From: Parabacteroides sp900760525
GTDB taxonomy: Bacteria; Bacteroidota; Bacteroidia; Bacteroidales; Tannerellaceae
Assembly (NCBI RefSeq): GCF_049860805.1
Contig: NZ_CP187555.1
Span: 3,782,001-3,846,000, forward strand
Reading direction: 5' to 3'
DNA length: 64,000 nucleotides
Below, one piece after another: positions 1-9,004 of this stretch (positions within the stretch are counted from its first letter, which is position 1; the number at the start of each line of letters is the position of its first letter). The notes beneath the pieces were generated by a model. It had not been told where the DNA came from, ran no database searches, and saw only the letters and a program-made list of their open reading frames with translations. The translations under genes were made by a program, and so were the position numbers.

Positions 1-1
1 C

Positions 2-811
2 GACAATATCACCCGCAAATACTTTCTCCTGTCGTTCAACGACAAATACTTCCGTACCGTCGGCGCCCGCTCGGTCCAGATGGACAGCGTGCAGAACCTG
101 CGTGACATAGGAGGCTATTTCAGCGAACACGGAGACCGTGTGACCAGCTGGGGCAAGATCTTCCGCTCCGGCGAACTCCATTCGCTGAGCCGCAACGACA
201 CGATCCGGTTAGACAACCTGAAGATCAAAACAGTCATCGACCTGCGCGGTGAAGACGAGGTTGCCGTCGCCCCGGATAAATATACGGGAGTAAACTTCAT
301 CTCGATCCCGATCCCCGTAAGAGACAAAGACCTGATAGCCCGGCGGCTGGAAGAAGGGCGCATTCGCAAAGGCGACGGGCTCGTGTATATGCAGGATACA
401 TACCTCCGCTACGTGACGGAAGACAGCGAGCAGTTCAGCAAAGCCCTGAAAGTCTTCCTCGACAAAGACAACTACCCGATCTTAGTGAATTGCTCGTTGG
501 GCAAAGACCGCGCAGGTTTCCTGACAGCCATGCTGCTGACAGCCCTCGACGTGCCCGAAGAAACGATCATGAAAGATTATATGGCTTCAAACAACTATAT
601 AGACCTGCGCCACCTTGCCTCAATGGCAAGCAATCTCAATACGGATGCCCAGGAAACCATCACCGTGCTGCTCAACGCAAACGAAAGCTGGTTGGACCTG
701 GCTTTCCATAAAATAAAAAAAGAGTACGGTTCGACTGACAAATATCTGTCAAAAGGGCTGCATCTTACGGAAAAAGAGCGCGATACACTAAAAGATATTA
801 TTCTATACTGA
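2..811 (+). CDS. Tyrosine-protein phosphatase (5' end outside window)
   Basis: The reading frame is open from the first bases of the window, so the gene starts upstream; an internal ATG at 80 is unlikely to be the true start. The visible part contains NLRDIGGY near its beginning and the phosphatase P-loop CSLGKDRAG (cysteine, five residues, arginine) at roughly residue 165 of the visible part. Together these mark the Y_phosphatase3 group of protein tyrosine/serine phosphatases, which hydrolyse phosphate from phosphotyrosine using the cysteine as nucleophile. Bacteroidetes members often carry a beta-sandwich domain before the catalytic domain, and the missing N-terminus may be that. The substrate cannot be told from sequence. 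The next gene lies 69 bp downstream behind its own promoter. Confidence 0.8.
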   Translation, partial: DNITRKYFLLSFNDKYFRTVGARSVQMDSVQNLRDIGGYFSEHGDRVTSWGKIFRSGELHSLSRNDTIRLDNLKIKTVIDLRGEDEVAVAPDKYTGVNFISIPIPVRDKDLIARRLEEGRIRKGDGLVYMQDTYLRYVTEDSEQFSKALKVFLDKDNYPILVNCSLGKDRAGFLTAMLLTALDVPEETIMKDYMASNNYIDLRHLASMASNLNTDAQETITVLLNANESWLDLAFHKIKKEYGSTDKYLSKGLHLTEKERDTLKDIILY

Positions 812-880
812 TAGGTATCCGAATTATTTGCGTACCTTTGCCCCCACTCTGAATTATTATATATACATATATATCACATT

Positions 881-2698
881 TTGAAAACATTTGAAGAATT
901 AGGAGTTGCCGCACCAATACTGAAGGCAATTCAAGAAATGGGCTACGAATCGCCCATGCCGGTACAGGAGGAAGTGATTCCTTTCTTACTGGGAGACGAC
1001 AACGACGTAATTGCATTAGCGCAGACAGGTACAGGGAAAACAGCCGCTTTCGGGCTTCCCATCCTGCAAAAAATCGATGTGACTACATATCAGCCCCAAG
1101 CACTTGTACTTTGTCCCACTCGTGAGCTCTGCCTGCAGATCGCCGACGACCTGAACGACTATTCCAAGTATATCGACAACCTGAAAGTGCTGCCGGTTTA
1201 CGGCGGTTCCAGCATCGAGAGCCAGATCAAGACGCTGAAACGCGGTGTACACGTGGTCGTAGCCACTCCGGGACGTCTCTTAGACCTAATGAACCGCAAG
1301 ACGGTAGACCTCAGCTTAGTGAAGAACGTCATCATGGACGAGGCGGACGAGATGCTCAACATGGGCTTCACCGACAGCATCAATGCGATCCTCGCCGAAG
1401 TACCGGAGAACCGCAACATGCTGCTCTTCTCGGCCACCATGCCGAAAGAGATCGCCAACATCACGAAGAAGTACATGAAAAATCCGAAGGAGATCGTGAT
1501 CGGCAACAAGAACGAAGGGAACAAGAATATCCGCGATATCTATTATATGGTACAGGCACGCGACAAATACCTCGCGTTAAAACGTATCGCCGACTTCTAC
1601 CCGAACATCTACGGCATCGTCTTCTGCCGCACCCGTAAGGAGACACAGGAGATCGCCGACAAACTGATACAGGACGGCTACAACGCCGACTCGCTGCACG
1701 GCGAACTGAGCCAGGCACAGCGCGACTACGTGATGCAGAAATTCCGCGTCAAGAACATCCAGCTTCTGGTCGCTACCGATGTGGCTGCCCGCGGCTTAGA
1801 CGTGGACGACCTGACACACGTGATCAACTACGGCCTGCCCGATGAAGTGGAATCCTACACGCACCGCCGCGGCCGTACCGGTCGTGCCGGAAAGACGGGT
1901 ATTTCCATCTCCATCTGCCACGTGAAAGAAAAAGGCAAGATCCGCGAGATCGAACGCATCATCAACAAGAAATTCGAGAAAGGCGAAATGCCTACCGGCC
2001 ACGCAATTTGCGAAAAGCAGCTTTTCAACCTCGTCGACCAGATCGAGAAGGTAAAGGTGGACGAAGAGGAAATCGCTTCCCTGATGCCCCAGATCTACCG
2101 CAAGCTGGAATGGTTAGACAAGGAGGACATCATCAAGCGTGTCGTTTCGCTCGAATTCAACCGTATGATCGACTACTACAAGGATGCCGACGAGATCCAG
2201 CAGGTAGACGAACGTTCCTCACGCCTCGACCGGGGCGAGAGAGGCGAACGCCGTGCCCACGGAGCCGAAGAGGGTTACTCCCGCTTCTTCCTCAACTTCG
2301 GTAAGGCCGACGGCCTCTACCCGAACCAGCTAATCGAATTAGTCAACAAATGTGTGCCGGGCAAGGTGCGCATCGGCAAGATCGACCTGCGCGAAAACTT
2401 CTCTTTCTTCGAAGTGGAAGAGGGTGAAGCCAAGCGAGTGATGGACAGCATGAACGGCTTCGAAGTGGACGGACGCCGCATCTCCGTCGAGCCTGCACAG
2501 GGCAAGAAGGAAGAGGGCGGACGCGGTGGCAAGCGCAGCTATGGCGGCCACAAAGGTAGACGCGACAATGGAAAAGAAGGCGGATACCGCAGCAGCGACC
2601 GTTCGGACCGTACCTATAAAAAAAGCGAACGCGACAGTGAACGCCCCTGGAAACGGACAGCCGCCGCACGCGACGCACGCAAGAAAAGACGTTTCTGA
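881..2698 (+). CDS. DEAD-box ATP-dependent RNA helicase, DbpA/CsdA-like
   Basis: This 605-residue protein has the full DEAD-box set in order: Walker A AQTGTGKT (about residues 47-54), PTREL, TPGRLLDL, DEAD (about 152), SAT and the HRRGRTGR motif VI. A C-terminal RNA-binding fold of the DbpA type follows at about 470-545, then a basic Gly/Arg-rich tail typical of RNA-chaperone helicases. It should unwind RNA duplexes using ATP, in ribosome assembly or mRNA turnover. The start is a TTG at 881; no ATG fits upstream, and starting at the next Met would remove the Q-motif region. A Bacteroidetes -7 box TACCTTTG lies at 833-840. A terminator follows at 2740-2780. Confidence 0.9.
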   Translation: MKTFEELGVAAPILKAIQEMGYESPMPVQEEVIPFLLGDDNDVIALAQTGTGKTAAFGLPILQKIDVTTYQPQALVLCPTRELCLQIADDLNDYSKYIDNLKVLPVYGGSSIESQIKTLKRGVHVVVATPGRLLDLMNRKTVDLSLVKNVIMDEADEMLNMGFTDSINAILAEVPENRNMLLFSATMPKEIANITKKYMKNPKEIVIGNKNEGNKNIRDIYYMVQARDKYLALKRIADFYPNIYGIVFCRTRKETQEIADKLIQDGYNADSLHGELSQAQRDYVMQKFRVKNIQLLVATDVAARGLDVDDLTHVINYGLPDEVESYTHRRGRTGRAGKTGISISICHVKEKGKIREIERIINKKFEKGEMPTGHAICEKQLFNLVDQIEKVKVDEEEIASLMPQIYRKLEWLDKEDIIKRVVSLEFNRMIDYYKDADEIQQVDERSSRLDRGERGERRAHGAEEGYSRFFLNFGKADGLYPNQLIELVNKCVPGKVRIGKIDLRENFSFFEVEEGEAKRVMDSMNGFEVDGRRISVEPAQGKKEEGGRGGKRSYGGHKGRRDNGKEGGYRSSDRSDRTYKKSERDSERPWKRTAAARDARKKRRF

Positions 2699-2739
2699 CT
2701 CCCTGCACACTAACAGAAGCAGGAGACAGCAGCATACAT

Positions 2740-2780
2740 CAGCAACCCCCAGCCGGCAACGACGGGGAGTTGCTGTTTTT
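2740..2780 (+). terminator. Intrinsic terminator of the helicase gene
   Basis: CAGCAACCCCC (2740-2750) can pair with GGGGAGTTGCTG (2764-2775), leaving a 13-nt loop, and is followed by a run of five T. It lies about 40 bp after the helicase stop codon. Confidence 0.75.
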
Positions 2781-2934
2781 GTTTCCACCTCCCTTCTCAC
2801 ACCGTTATATCATACGCTTCTGTATATATACAACCGACGTGAGCATTTTATTGCTATCATCCCGGGACAAAAATGCAATTTGGGGAAATAATATTATTTG
2901 ATACAGATTGTGATTAGGTTCATATCTGATCCTC

Positions 2935-3570
2935 TTATTTGAAAATCGGGACAAAGACCGACAATTGAAGATCTCTTGTTTCTGTATTGCCGACTACATA
3001 ATTCCTATAAATCCGTTTGAATCCATTTTTGTAAGACAAATCGACCTGAAACCAGTTGAAATCATAACCGACTTTCACGACAAGAGGAATATCAAATTTA
3101 TTATCCTCCAAATTGGCTTTAGCTTTCGTACTAAAATAAACTGTCGGTTCCACTCCAATTCCGGCCTTTAGCCCTTTCCATAGTTTATAACCGGCGGCAA
3201 CATTCAAAGATAATCCATTAAATAATTTTGTTTTATCGTAAACTGCGCCCCCCGGTTGCTGTTCGCCATAATCAATGTTAGGATCAGACCCTTGTTCTTG
3301 GAAAGCGATATTCACTCTCCTCGCTTGATACAATAGGGCAGCATCAATTAAAAAATGATTTTTAAATTCATACTGGAATTGATATCCAACATTACAACTA
3401 AAACGATGGTCCCATTTCAAATCTTTTTCTCCTGATAATAACAGAGAATTGATTTTCGATTTATGCATCCAGCTATCACCCACACCAACTACAATACCTG
3501 ATTTTAGCTGTGATTGTGATAACATAGGAAACAATAATAAACATGCAAGTAAAATAAATGTCTTTTTCAT
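2935..3570 (-). CDS. Outer-membrane beta-barrel protein (PorT-like)
   Basis: This is a 211-residue protein with an N-terminal signal peptide (MKKTFILLACLLLFPMLSQS) followed by alternating short strands rich in Gly and aromatic residues, ending in FVPIFK. This is the pattern of the small outer-membrane beta-barrel family (PF13568 type) common in Bacteroidetes. No substrate can be inferred. A -7 box TACATTTG reads on the minus strand at 3595-3602, about 25 bp before the ATG. It is a single gene, convergent with the helicase gene. Confidence 0.7.
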   Translation of the reverse strand: MKKTFILLACLLLFPMLSQSQLKSGIVVGVGDSWMHKSKINSLLLSGEKDLKWDHRFSCNVGYQFQYEFKNHFLIDAALLYQARRVNIAFQEQGSDPNIDYGEQQPGGAVYDKTKLFNGLSLNVAAGYKLWKGLKAGIGVEPTVYFSTKAKANLEDNKFDIPLVVKVGYDFNWFQVDLSYKNGFKRIYRNYVVGNTETRDLQLSVFVPIFK

Positions 3571-3720
3571 GTCACTCTCTTTTTATGGTTGTTCCAAATG
3601 TAATCAAATTATTAACGCCGCACATTTATTTAGCCAATTTTACATATTGTCACCTACAATTACAACCGCATCAAAAACCTTATTTCATGCGCTACTGTTT
3701 CGATCCGGACCAACGGGTAT

Positions 3721-4215
3721 GTTACTTTTGGCTTGATCCAAAAGTAACCAAAAGATCAAGGCTTAACCGTCCGGTCTACTCCGGCCAAAGGTTCCGCTGT
3801 CGCCTGCGAAACTCGCTTCGCTCAAACAGCGCAGGCTCCGGACGCTACACCTTTACCCTCCGCTTAACGACCGTCCGCTTAGGCCTTTCTTAAAAAGCTG
3901 CGCTTTCTCTTGGGATGGCCGATACCGACAGTTCTTTTGCGTCCCCGTGCTCCGCACGGGGACAAGCCTGTTCCCGCACTTGAAGCTGTCGACAGAACAA
4001 CAAAGCCGGCAGTAGTACCATCCTCAACAGAGCCGTCAGGCTCTATCTCCGGCCTAAGCTGATGAGCGTTAAGCGCAGTGACCGCAGTGAGCGTCCGGAG
4101 CGTCTGCTGTTTGAGCGAAGCGAGTTTCAGACGCGACAGCGAACGAAGGGAACGGAGTAGCGAAACAGGTTCGGCCTTGATCTTTTGGTTACTTTTGGAT
4201 CAAGCCAAAAGTAAC
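3721..4215. repeat. 495-bp element bounded by perfect 42-bp inverted repeats
   Basis: Positions 3721-3762 and 4174-4215 are exact reverse complements over 42 bp. Each arm is itself partly palindromic (GTTACTTTTGG / CCAAAAGTAAC around CTTGAT). Further in, 3793-3838 can pair with about 4090-4137, sharing AAACTCGCTTCGCTC and GCTCCGGACGCT in inverted orientation. The middle holds a local hairpin GTCCCCGTGC/GCACGGGGAC. The whole element could fold into one very long stem. Base composition is GC-rich against AT-rich flanks. Open frames across it (for example 3687-3893) are probably by-products. There is no transposase, so a non-autonomous mobile or structural repeat is the likeliest class. Confidence 0.8.
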
Positions 4216-4240
4216 AGATACTAAAATCTCACCGGCAGTA

Positions 4241-4271
4241 TTTGCATATTAGCATAATTTGTTTACCTTTG
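4241..4271 (+). promoter_or_regulatory. Promoter of tRNA-Leu
   Basis: The -33 element TTTG (4241-4244) and -7 element TACCTTTG (4264-4271) are separated by 19 bp, matching the Bacteroidetes primary-sigma consensus. The tRNA begins 10 bp downstream. Confidence 0.75.
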
Positions 4272-4281
4272 CACACGCAAT

Positions 4282-4363
4282 GCGCCTGTGGTGTAATTGG
4301 TAGCCACGCCAGACTTAGGATCTGGTGTCGAGAGACGTGTAGGTTCGAGTCCTATCAGGCGCA
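4282..4363 (+). tRNA. tRNA-Leu (anticodon TAG)
   Basis: The acceptor strands GCGCCTG and CAGGCGC pair perfectly. The anticodon arm is CCAGA-CTTAGGA-TCTGG, giving anticodon TAG, which reads CUA/CUN leucine codons. There is a long variable arm (GTGTCGAGAGACGTG region), as expected of class II tRNAs, and a T-loop TTCGAGT. No CCA is encoded in line with the acceptor end. Its own promoter lies immediately upstream and a strong terminator just downstream. Confidence 0.93.
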
Positions 4364-4366
4364 CAC

Positions 4367-4405
4367 AAAGTAGAGACACACAGCCGTGTGTCTCTACTTT
4401 TTTAT
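4367..4405 (+). terminator. Terminator of tRNA-Leu
   Basis: A perfect 15-bp stem (AAAGTAGAGACACAC at 4367-4381, its complement at 4386-4400) with a 4-nt loop is followed by a T-rich tract. It lies directly behind the tRNA. Confidence 0.85.
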
Positions 4406-4454
4406 TTGCCGGAATGTTTCTATTTTTGTATCATTGTCAAAAATAAAGAGTAAA

Positions 4455-5351
4455 ATGAAATATACTGGTATATATATCCTGTTGACGGCGCTGTTGCTAC
4501 TTACCGCATGTGCCGGAAAGCTAACGGAAGGAAAGGTGGTGACGGTGACAATAGAGCCGCAACGCTTCTTCGCCGAGAAGATTGCAGGAGATAAGTTAAC
4601 TATCCATTGTGTAGTTCCCTCCGGGCAAAGTCCCGAAACCTACGACCCGACCCCGAAGCAAATGGTGCAGATCGGACAGAGCGAAGCGTATCTGCAGATC
4701 GGTTATATCGGCTTCGAGCAGGTGTGGATGCAGAAGATTCGCGAGAACAATCCTGATCTGAAGATATTCGATGTCTCGAAAGGTATGCAGTTTGTAAAAG
4801 AGACGGAAGAAGAAGGGCACGCACATGAAGCGGACGACGGACACCATCACCATCATGCTGGCGGCATCGACCCGCATATCTGGAGTTCCATCGAAGGGGC
4901 CAAGGTGATTGCCTGGAATACGCTGAACGCTTTTATCGAGTTGGATAAGGAAAATACAGAGTATTACTGGAAGAATTATAACGATTTGCTTGCGGAGATC
5001 GATAAGACGGAGGTGGAGATCAAGCGCCTGCTCGATCCGCTGGCCGACCGTACTTTTATCATCTATCATCCTGCTTTGACCTATTTTGCCGATGAATTCA
5101 ACCTCGTCCAACTCTGCATCGAGATGGATGGAAAAGAACCTTCACCTGCACAGTTGAAGCAATTGGTGATGACGGCAAAAGAGCACCATACGAAAGTTGT
5201 TTTTATCCAGCAGGAGTTCGACCAGAAAAATGCCGAACTGATTGCAAAGGAAACAGGTTGCCGCCTCGTGAAGATCAACCCGCTGGATTATCATTGGAAT
5301 ACGGAACTGATTCATATAGCGAAAGCATTGGCTGATGGAAAAACTGATTGA
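4455..5351 (+). CDS. znuA: Zinc ABC transporter substrate-binding lipoprotein, ZnuA-like
   Basis: This protein should capture zinc (possibly manganese) in the periplasm for an ABC importer. The start at 4455 gives a lipoprotein signal ending in LLTAC. The frame is open back to a GTG at 4386, but that codon lies inside the tRNA terminator and would bury the signal peptide. A His-rich loop at about residues 115-135 (GHHHHH) followed by GGIDPHIW is characteristic of the family. The pairs PSGQSPETYDPTPKQ and IIYHPALTYFAD supply further metal-ligand regions. The last 17 bp overlap the ATPase gene, so the two are co-translated. No permease gene follows. Confidence 0.88.
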   Translation: MKYTGIYILLTALLLLTACAGKLTEGKVVTVTIEPQRFFAEKIAGDKLTIHCVVPSGQSPETYDPTPKQMVQIGQSEAYLQIGYIGFEQVWMQKIRENNPDLKIFDVSKGMQFVKETEEEGHAHEADDGHHHHHAGGIDPHIWSSIEGAKVIAWNTLNAFIELDKENTEYYWKNYNDLLAEIDKTEVEIKRLLDPLADRTFIIYHPALTYFADEFNLVQLCIEMDGKEPSPAQLKQLVMTAKEHHTKVVFIQQEFDQKNAELIAKETGCRLVKINPLDYHWNTELIHIAKALADGKTD

Positions 5352-6096
5352 CATGGAACATGTAACCGCTGCCTACGGCAATAAGACCGTATTGCGGGAT
5401 ATTTCTCTTACGGTTTGGAAAGATGATTTCCTGGGGATTATCGGACCGAACGGAGGAGGAAAGACGACCTTGTTGAAGGTGATACTCGGCTTATTGCCGC
5501 CTGTTTCGGGAACTATCCGTTTCTACGATGATGGACATCCGGTTTCTTCTCTCCAAATCGGGTATCTTCCTCAGTTGAACAATATAGATAAGAAATTCCC
5601 GATCTCCGTGCGCGAGGTGGTCGCTTCGGGGCTGGCTGCGGAAAAGCGGCTTTTCCGTTCTTACAGTGCAAACCAGAAACAGCGTGTGGAAGAGGTGCTT
5701 GGAAAGATGGGACTGGAAGGCTTGTCGGACCGGGCGATCGGCGAGTTGTCCGGCGGACAGTTGCAGCGGGTGCTGTTGGGGCGCTCCATCGTTTCCCGCC
5801 CGCAGGTGCTGATCTTAGATGAGCCGAACTCGTATGTGGACAAGCGTTTCGAATCTCATTTCTATAAGCTTCTGGATGAAATCAATAAGGAGAGTGCGAT
5901 CATTCTGGTTTCGCACGATATCGGAACTGTATTGGCGATGGTGAAAAACATCGCTTGTGTAAACGAAACATTACATTACCATCCCGGAGCGGATGTGTCC
6001 GAAGAGTGGCTGGGCGAGAAATATGCCTGCCCGATAGAACTGATCGGACATGGCGATTTGCCGCACCGGGTTCTGAAAAAACACGGACATGAGTAA
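5335..6096 (+). CDS. znuC: Metal ABC transporter ATP-binding protein, ZnuC-like
   Basis: This is a 253-residue ABC ATPase. It carries Walker A GPNGGGKTT (about residue 37), signature LSGGQLQRV (about 138), Walker B VLILDEP (about 158) and the switch histidine in LVSHD. It should energise the importer served by the preceding binding protein, which it overlaps by 17 bp. Family members normally work with a ZnuB-type membrane permease of eight or so helices; none is encoded next door. The following frame is a two-helix small protein, so the permease must lie elsewhere or be shared. Confidence 0.85.
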   Translation: MEKLIDMEHVTAAYGNKTVLRDISLTVWKDDFLGIIGPNGGGKTTLLKVILGLLPPVSGTIRFYDDGHPVSSLQIGYLPQLNNIDKKFPISVREVVASGLAAEKRLFRSYSANQKQRVEEVLGKMGLEGLSDRAIGELSGGQLQRVLLGRSIVSRPQVLILDEPNSYVDKRFESHFYKLLDEINKESAIILVSHDIGTVLAMVKNIACVNETLHYHPGADVSEEWLGEKYACPIELIGHGDLPHRVLKKHGHE

Positions 6097-6292
6097 CCTT
6101 TGTTTTATAAGCCTGCCGGAGATAGGATATATCATCGGTATCGCCGTTATTATTTTCGGTATTACCGCTGTAAGGCAGAACCCTTTCATCAGCCGCGGAC
6201 AGAAGATTCTTTGGATACTGACGATTATCGTATTGAACTGGATCGGTCTGTTGCTGTATTATTATACCTATTATATAAAGAATAAGAGTTGA
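6089..6292 (+). CDS. Small two-helix membrane protein, PLDc_N-like
   Basis: This is a 67-residue protein with two hydrophobic helices separated by a short basic turn (FISRGQK) and a positively charged end. The pattern, with W-x-x-I-V-L-N-W-I-G in the second helix, resembles the phospholipase-D-nuclease N-terminal membrane domain found alone in many bacteria. It overlaps the ATPase gene by 8 bp and is followed after 1 bp by the epimerase gene, so all four genes from 4455 probably form one operon. Its function is unknown; it is too small to be the missing zinc permease. Confidence 0.65.
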   Translation: MSNLCFISLPEIGYIIGIAVIIFGITAVRQNPFISRGQKILWILTIIVLNWIGLLLYYYTYYIKNKS

Positions 6293-6293
6293 T

Positions 6294-7301
6294 ATGAAGA
6301 TATTGATTACCGGCGCCAGCGGTTTTATTGGCGGTTTTTTAGTGGGAGAAGCGCTTAACCGGGGATATGAAACCTGGGCGGGTGTCCGTTCGACAAGCAG
6401 CCGTGCTAATTTGCAGGATGAACGGATTCATTTTATCGATCTGAAATACTCCGACCGTGAGGTGTTGACCGCCCAGTTGGCGGATTTTGTTCGTGAGCAT
6501 GGTCCCTGGGACTATGTGATCCACAACGCCGGACTGACGAAAGCACTTGATAAAAGAGACTTCTACCGCATCAATGCCCGCAATACGGCGAATCTGATTG
6601 AAGCGCTTGCCGCAGCGGGTTGCAGACCGGAGAAGTTCCTCCTGATGAGTAGCTTGAGCAGCTACGGACGTGGCGACGAGAAGACGTTTCGCCCTATCTC
6701 CTTGGATGATCCTCAATTGCCCGATACAGCTTATGGGAAGAGCAAGCTGGAGGCGGAGAATTATTTGCGCCATCAGTCTTATTTCCCGTACGTGATCCTG
6801 CGGCCGACAGGCGTGTACGGTCCGGGTGAGAAGGATTACTTTATGGAGATAAAAAGCATAAAGTCCGGTTTTGATTTTGCCGTCGGTTTCACGCCCCAGC
6901 GCATTACTTTTATATATGTAAAGGACCTGGCTTCCGTTGCTTTCCTCGCATTGGAGAATGAGGCGGTCCGGAACCGTCATTATTTTGTGGCGGACGGCGA
7001 TGTCCATACGGATGAATCGTTTGCCCGGATGATACAGGAGATCTTACGGAAGAAGCATGTCCTGCATGCCCGTATTCCAATGGGGCTGGTGCATGTCGCC
7101 TGCCAGGGATCCGAATGGATTGGCAAGTTGTTGAAGAAAAGCATGACATTGAATACGGATAAATATATAATCCTGAAACAGCGTAACTGGATTTGTGATG
7201 TTACACCGCTTCAGGATGAATTGGGCTTTGTCCCGGCTTACCCGTTGCGCCGTGGCCTGGAAGAAAGCATTGAATGGTATCGGAAAGAGGGTTGGCTGTA
7301 G
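6294..7301 (+). CDS. NAD-dependent epimerase/dehydratase family protein
   Basis: This 335-residue protein is an extended short-chain dehydrogenase. It has the N-terminal Rossmann motif GASGFIGG (residues 7-14), an SSLSSYG catalytic serine region and the YGKSK catalytic Tyr/Lys pair (about 149-153), followed by RPTGVYGPGEKDY. Such enzymes epimerise, reduce or dehydrate nucleotide sugars or sterol-like substrates. The substrate is not evident. It begins 1 bp after the preceding small membrane-protein gene and ends 22 bp from the convergent DUF2807 gene. Confidence 0.82.
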   Translation: MKILITGASGFIGGFLVGEALNRGYETWAGVRSTSSRANLQDERIHFIDLKYSDREVLTAQLADFVREHGPWDYVIHNAGLTKALDKRDFYRINARNTANLIEALAAAGCRPEKFLLMSSLSSYGRGDEKTFRPISLDDPQLPDTAYGKSKLEAENYLRHQSYFPYVILRPTGVYGPGEKDYFMEIKSIKSGFDFAVGFTPQRITFIYVKDLASVAFLALENEAVRNRHYFVADGDVHTDESFARMIQEILRKKHVLHARIPMGLVHVACQGSEWIGKLLKKSMTLNTDKYIILKQRNWICDVTPLQDELGFVPAYPLRRGLEESIEWYRKEGWL

Positions 7302-7323
7302 ATCGGTCTGCTTTCCTTCATTT

Positions 7324-8109
7324 TCATTTTACTTCTTCAACGGTTCCTTTTCCGATGACTTTCTGTTGTACGGCTGTCGGGCCTTTATAACGGATATTTC
7401 CTTTGCCGACAACTGTAGCTTTCAGGTTGTTGGTCGGGTGGATCTGGGCAGAGCCTTTCCCTGTGATTTTACAGTTTACCTCGGGAACAGCTACTCCGAA
7501 GGCCATGATCTCACCGTCGGTAGTGATGCTGTAGTCCGCCTCTTCGGCACTTCCTGCTTTCAGGTTGATCGTGCCGGAGCCGTTGATGCTGCATTCCAGC
7601 TTGTCAGTCTGTAACTCGTTCACAACCATATTCGCGCTTCCCGATACATTCAGATCGAGTTTCCCGATTTCTATTTTCTTTTTCAACTGAACCAAGCAGT
7701 TGGAGTTTGCCTTGATTTTCAGCTCGTCTCCGGTGAGTTTGCTGTTGACCATAAAATTGGCGTTTCCGGCAGCTTTTACTTCTTTCAACCATTTGGAGTT
7801 GGTCTTGACGATGAATTTGGTGAAGTGGTCCACCTTGGCGCCTTTGAAGTTGACCGTCAGCTCGCGATCCTGAATGTCGATATTCACATAAGGATGCAGG
7901 TTCTCGTCGACCGTCACTTCAAGATAAGAAGCGGCATCCGACTGTTCGTAGTTGAAATCGATCACACCGTCTATCTTGATGGCATTATAATCGCCTACGG
8001 CTATTTTCTTGGTCGAGAGTTTTCCATTTCCTTTCACATGGTCTACTGCCTGGGCAGAGAAAAACATTCCTGCGAGGAAAGCGATCATTAATAATCCTTT
8101 TGTTTTCAT
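7324..8109 (-). CDS. DUF2807 (GIN-domain) exported protein 1
   Basis: This 261-residue protein has a signal peptide (cleavage after FFSAQA) followed by a repetitive beta-solenoid-like sequence with alternating Gly/Asn/Ser turns (SGSANMVV, NGSGTINL). This is the pattern of the DUF2807 putative auto-transporter adhesin head domain. It is presumably surface-exposed or periplasmic; the role is not established. It is paralogous to the next upstream gene (8192-9004), with which it shares architecture. A -7 box TACATTTG on the minus strand at 8161-8168 suggests it has its own promoter in the 82-bp gap. Confidence 0.78.
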   Translation of the reverse strand: MKTKGLLMIAFLAGMFFSAQAVDHVKGNGKLSTKKIAVGDYNAIKIDGVIDFNYEQSDAASYLEVTVDENLHPYVNIDIQDRELTVNFKGAKVDHFTKFIVKTNSKWLKEVKAAGNANFMVNSKLTGDELKIKANSNCLVQLKKKIEIGKLDLNVSGSANMVVNELQTDKLECSINGSGTINLKAGSAEEADYSITTDGEIMAFGVAVPEVNCKITGKGSAQIHPTNNLKATVVGKGNIRYKGPTAVQQKVIGKGTVEEVK

Positions 8110-8191
8110 GTCTGTCTTCTTTATATTGTACTTATGGACACGTTTGCCGCGCCTTGGTTACAAATGTAGGAAATTTATTTCACTCTTGTTA

Positions 8192-9004
8192 TTAATTTTT
8201 CTTGATCGAACCTCCACCTACAACGTTTTTGCTGAGTTCCGGATCTCCTTCATATCGTATATGACCGCCACCGGCAATACTGGCATCCAATTGTTCGGCT
8301 GCATATACCTCAATGTCTCCACCACCGGCAACACTGCATTCCACTTTCCAGAAGACGCATCCGAAAGCGCTGATATCTCCGCCACCTGCCACGCTCAGGT
8401 CGCCTCTTTCTGCTTCTCCTTTGAGCAGGACGGAACCGCTACCTGCCACGCTGCAATCCAGGTTGTCTACTTTCAACCGGGTCGCATTGATGTCTCCCGA
8501 TCCGGCCACGCTAAAATCTATTTTGCGTGCTTCCAGCCGTTTATCGAAGTTTATTGTACTACTTCCGGCGATGTCGACATTTAACCTGTCGACTTTAAGA
8601 GGGGTTTTGGCAACAAATTCGCCGCCACCGACTGCGCTTATATCTTTCAGTTCACGGGAGTTGGTCTTTATTTCGCATACGGTCGGTTTGAGATTGAGCC
8701 CATAAGAGTTTCCCTTAAAATATTTTCTTTCGTCTTTAGGTTGTATGATCAATGTCTTACCTTTTATTTTTATGTCGAGGTGAGACAGTATATTCTCATC
8801 TGTCGTGATCTTCAAATAGGGGGAAGCGTTGGATTGTTCATATTCGATGTTTACATTTCCCACATACGAGATTTCATCATAATCGGATATGGAGATTTCT
8901 TTTGTAATAATATTCCCGTCTCCTTCTATTGTATTCTGCTGGGCAAATCCGCTTGTTGCCAGCAGTAAGATACACGCCATAAAGAAAAATGTTCTTGTTT
9001 TCAT
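8192..9004 (-). CDS. DUF2807 (GIN-domain) exported protein 2
   Basis: This 270-residue paralogue of the neighbour has a signal peptide ending at GFAQQ. The beta-helical body has strikingly regular short repeats of the form (S)VAGGGDI / SVAGSGD, each about 18-20 residues apart. The DUF2807 family is predicted to form a right-handed beta-solenoid on the cell surface. The Gly-rich repeat rows are cleaner here than in the neighbour. The two genes probably arose by tandem duplication and then diverged. No partner gene suggests a substrate. Confidence 0.78.
   Translation of the reverse strand: MKTRTFFFMACILLLATSGFAQQNTIEGDGNIITKEISISDYDEISYVGNVNIEYEQSNASPYLKITTDENILSHLDIKIKGKTLIIQPKDERKYFKGNSYGLNLKPTVCEIKTNSRELKDISAVGGGEFVAKTPLKVDRLNVDIAGSSTINFDKRLEARKIDFSVAGSGDINATRLKVDNLDCSVAGSGSVLLKGEAERGDLSVAGGGDISAFGCVFWKVECSVAGGGDIEVYAAEQLDASIAGGGHIRYEGDPELSKNVVGGGSIKKN

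Noticed and set aside
3558..3893. Open frame across the start of the 495-bp element
   Set aside because: It is repetitive sequence and the frame follows from GC-rich inverted repeats; only the MRYCFD part is kept as a finding.
4386..4454. Upstream extension of the zinc-binding protein frame to a GTG at 4386
   Set aside because: The codon lies inside the tRNA terminator hairpin, and the later ATG at 4455 gives a normal lipoprotein signal.
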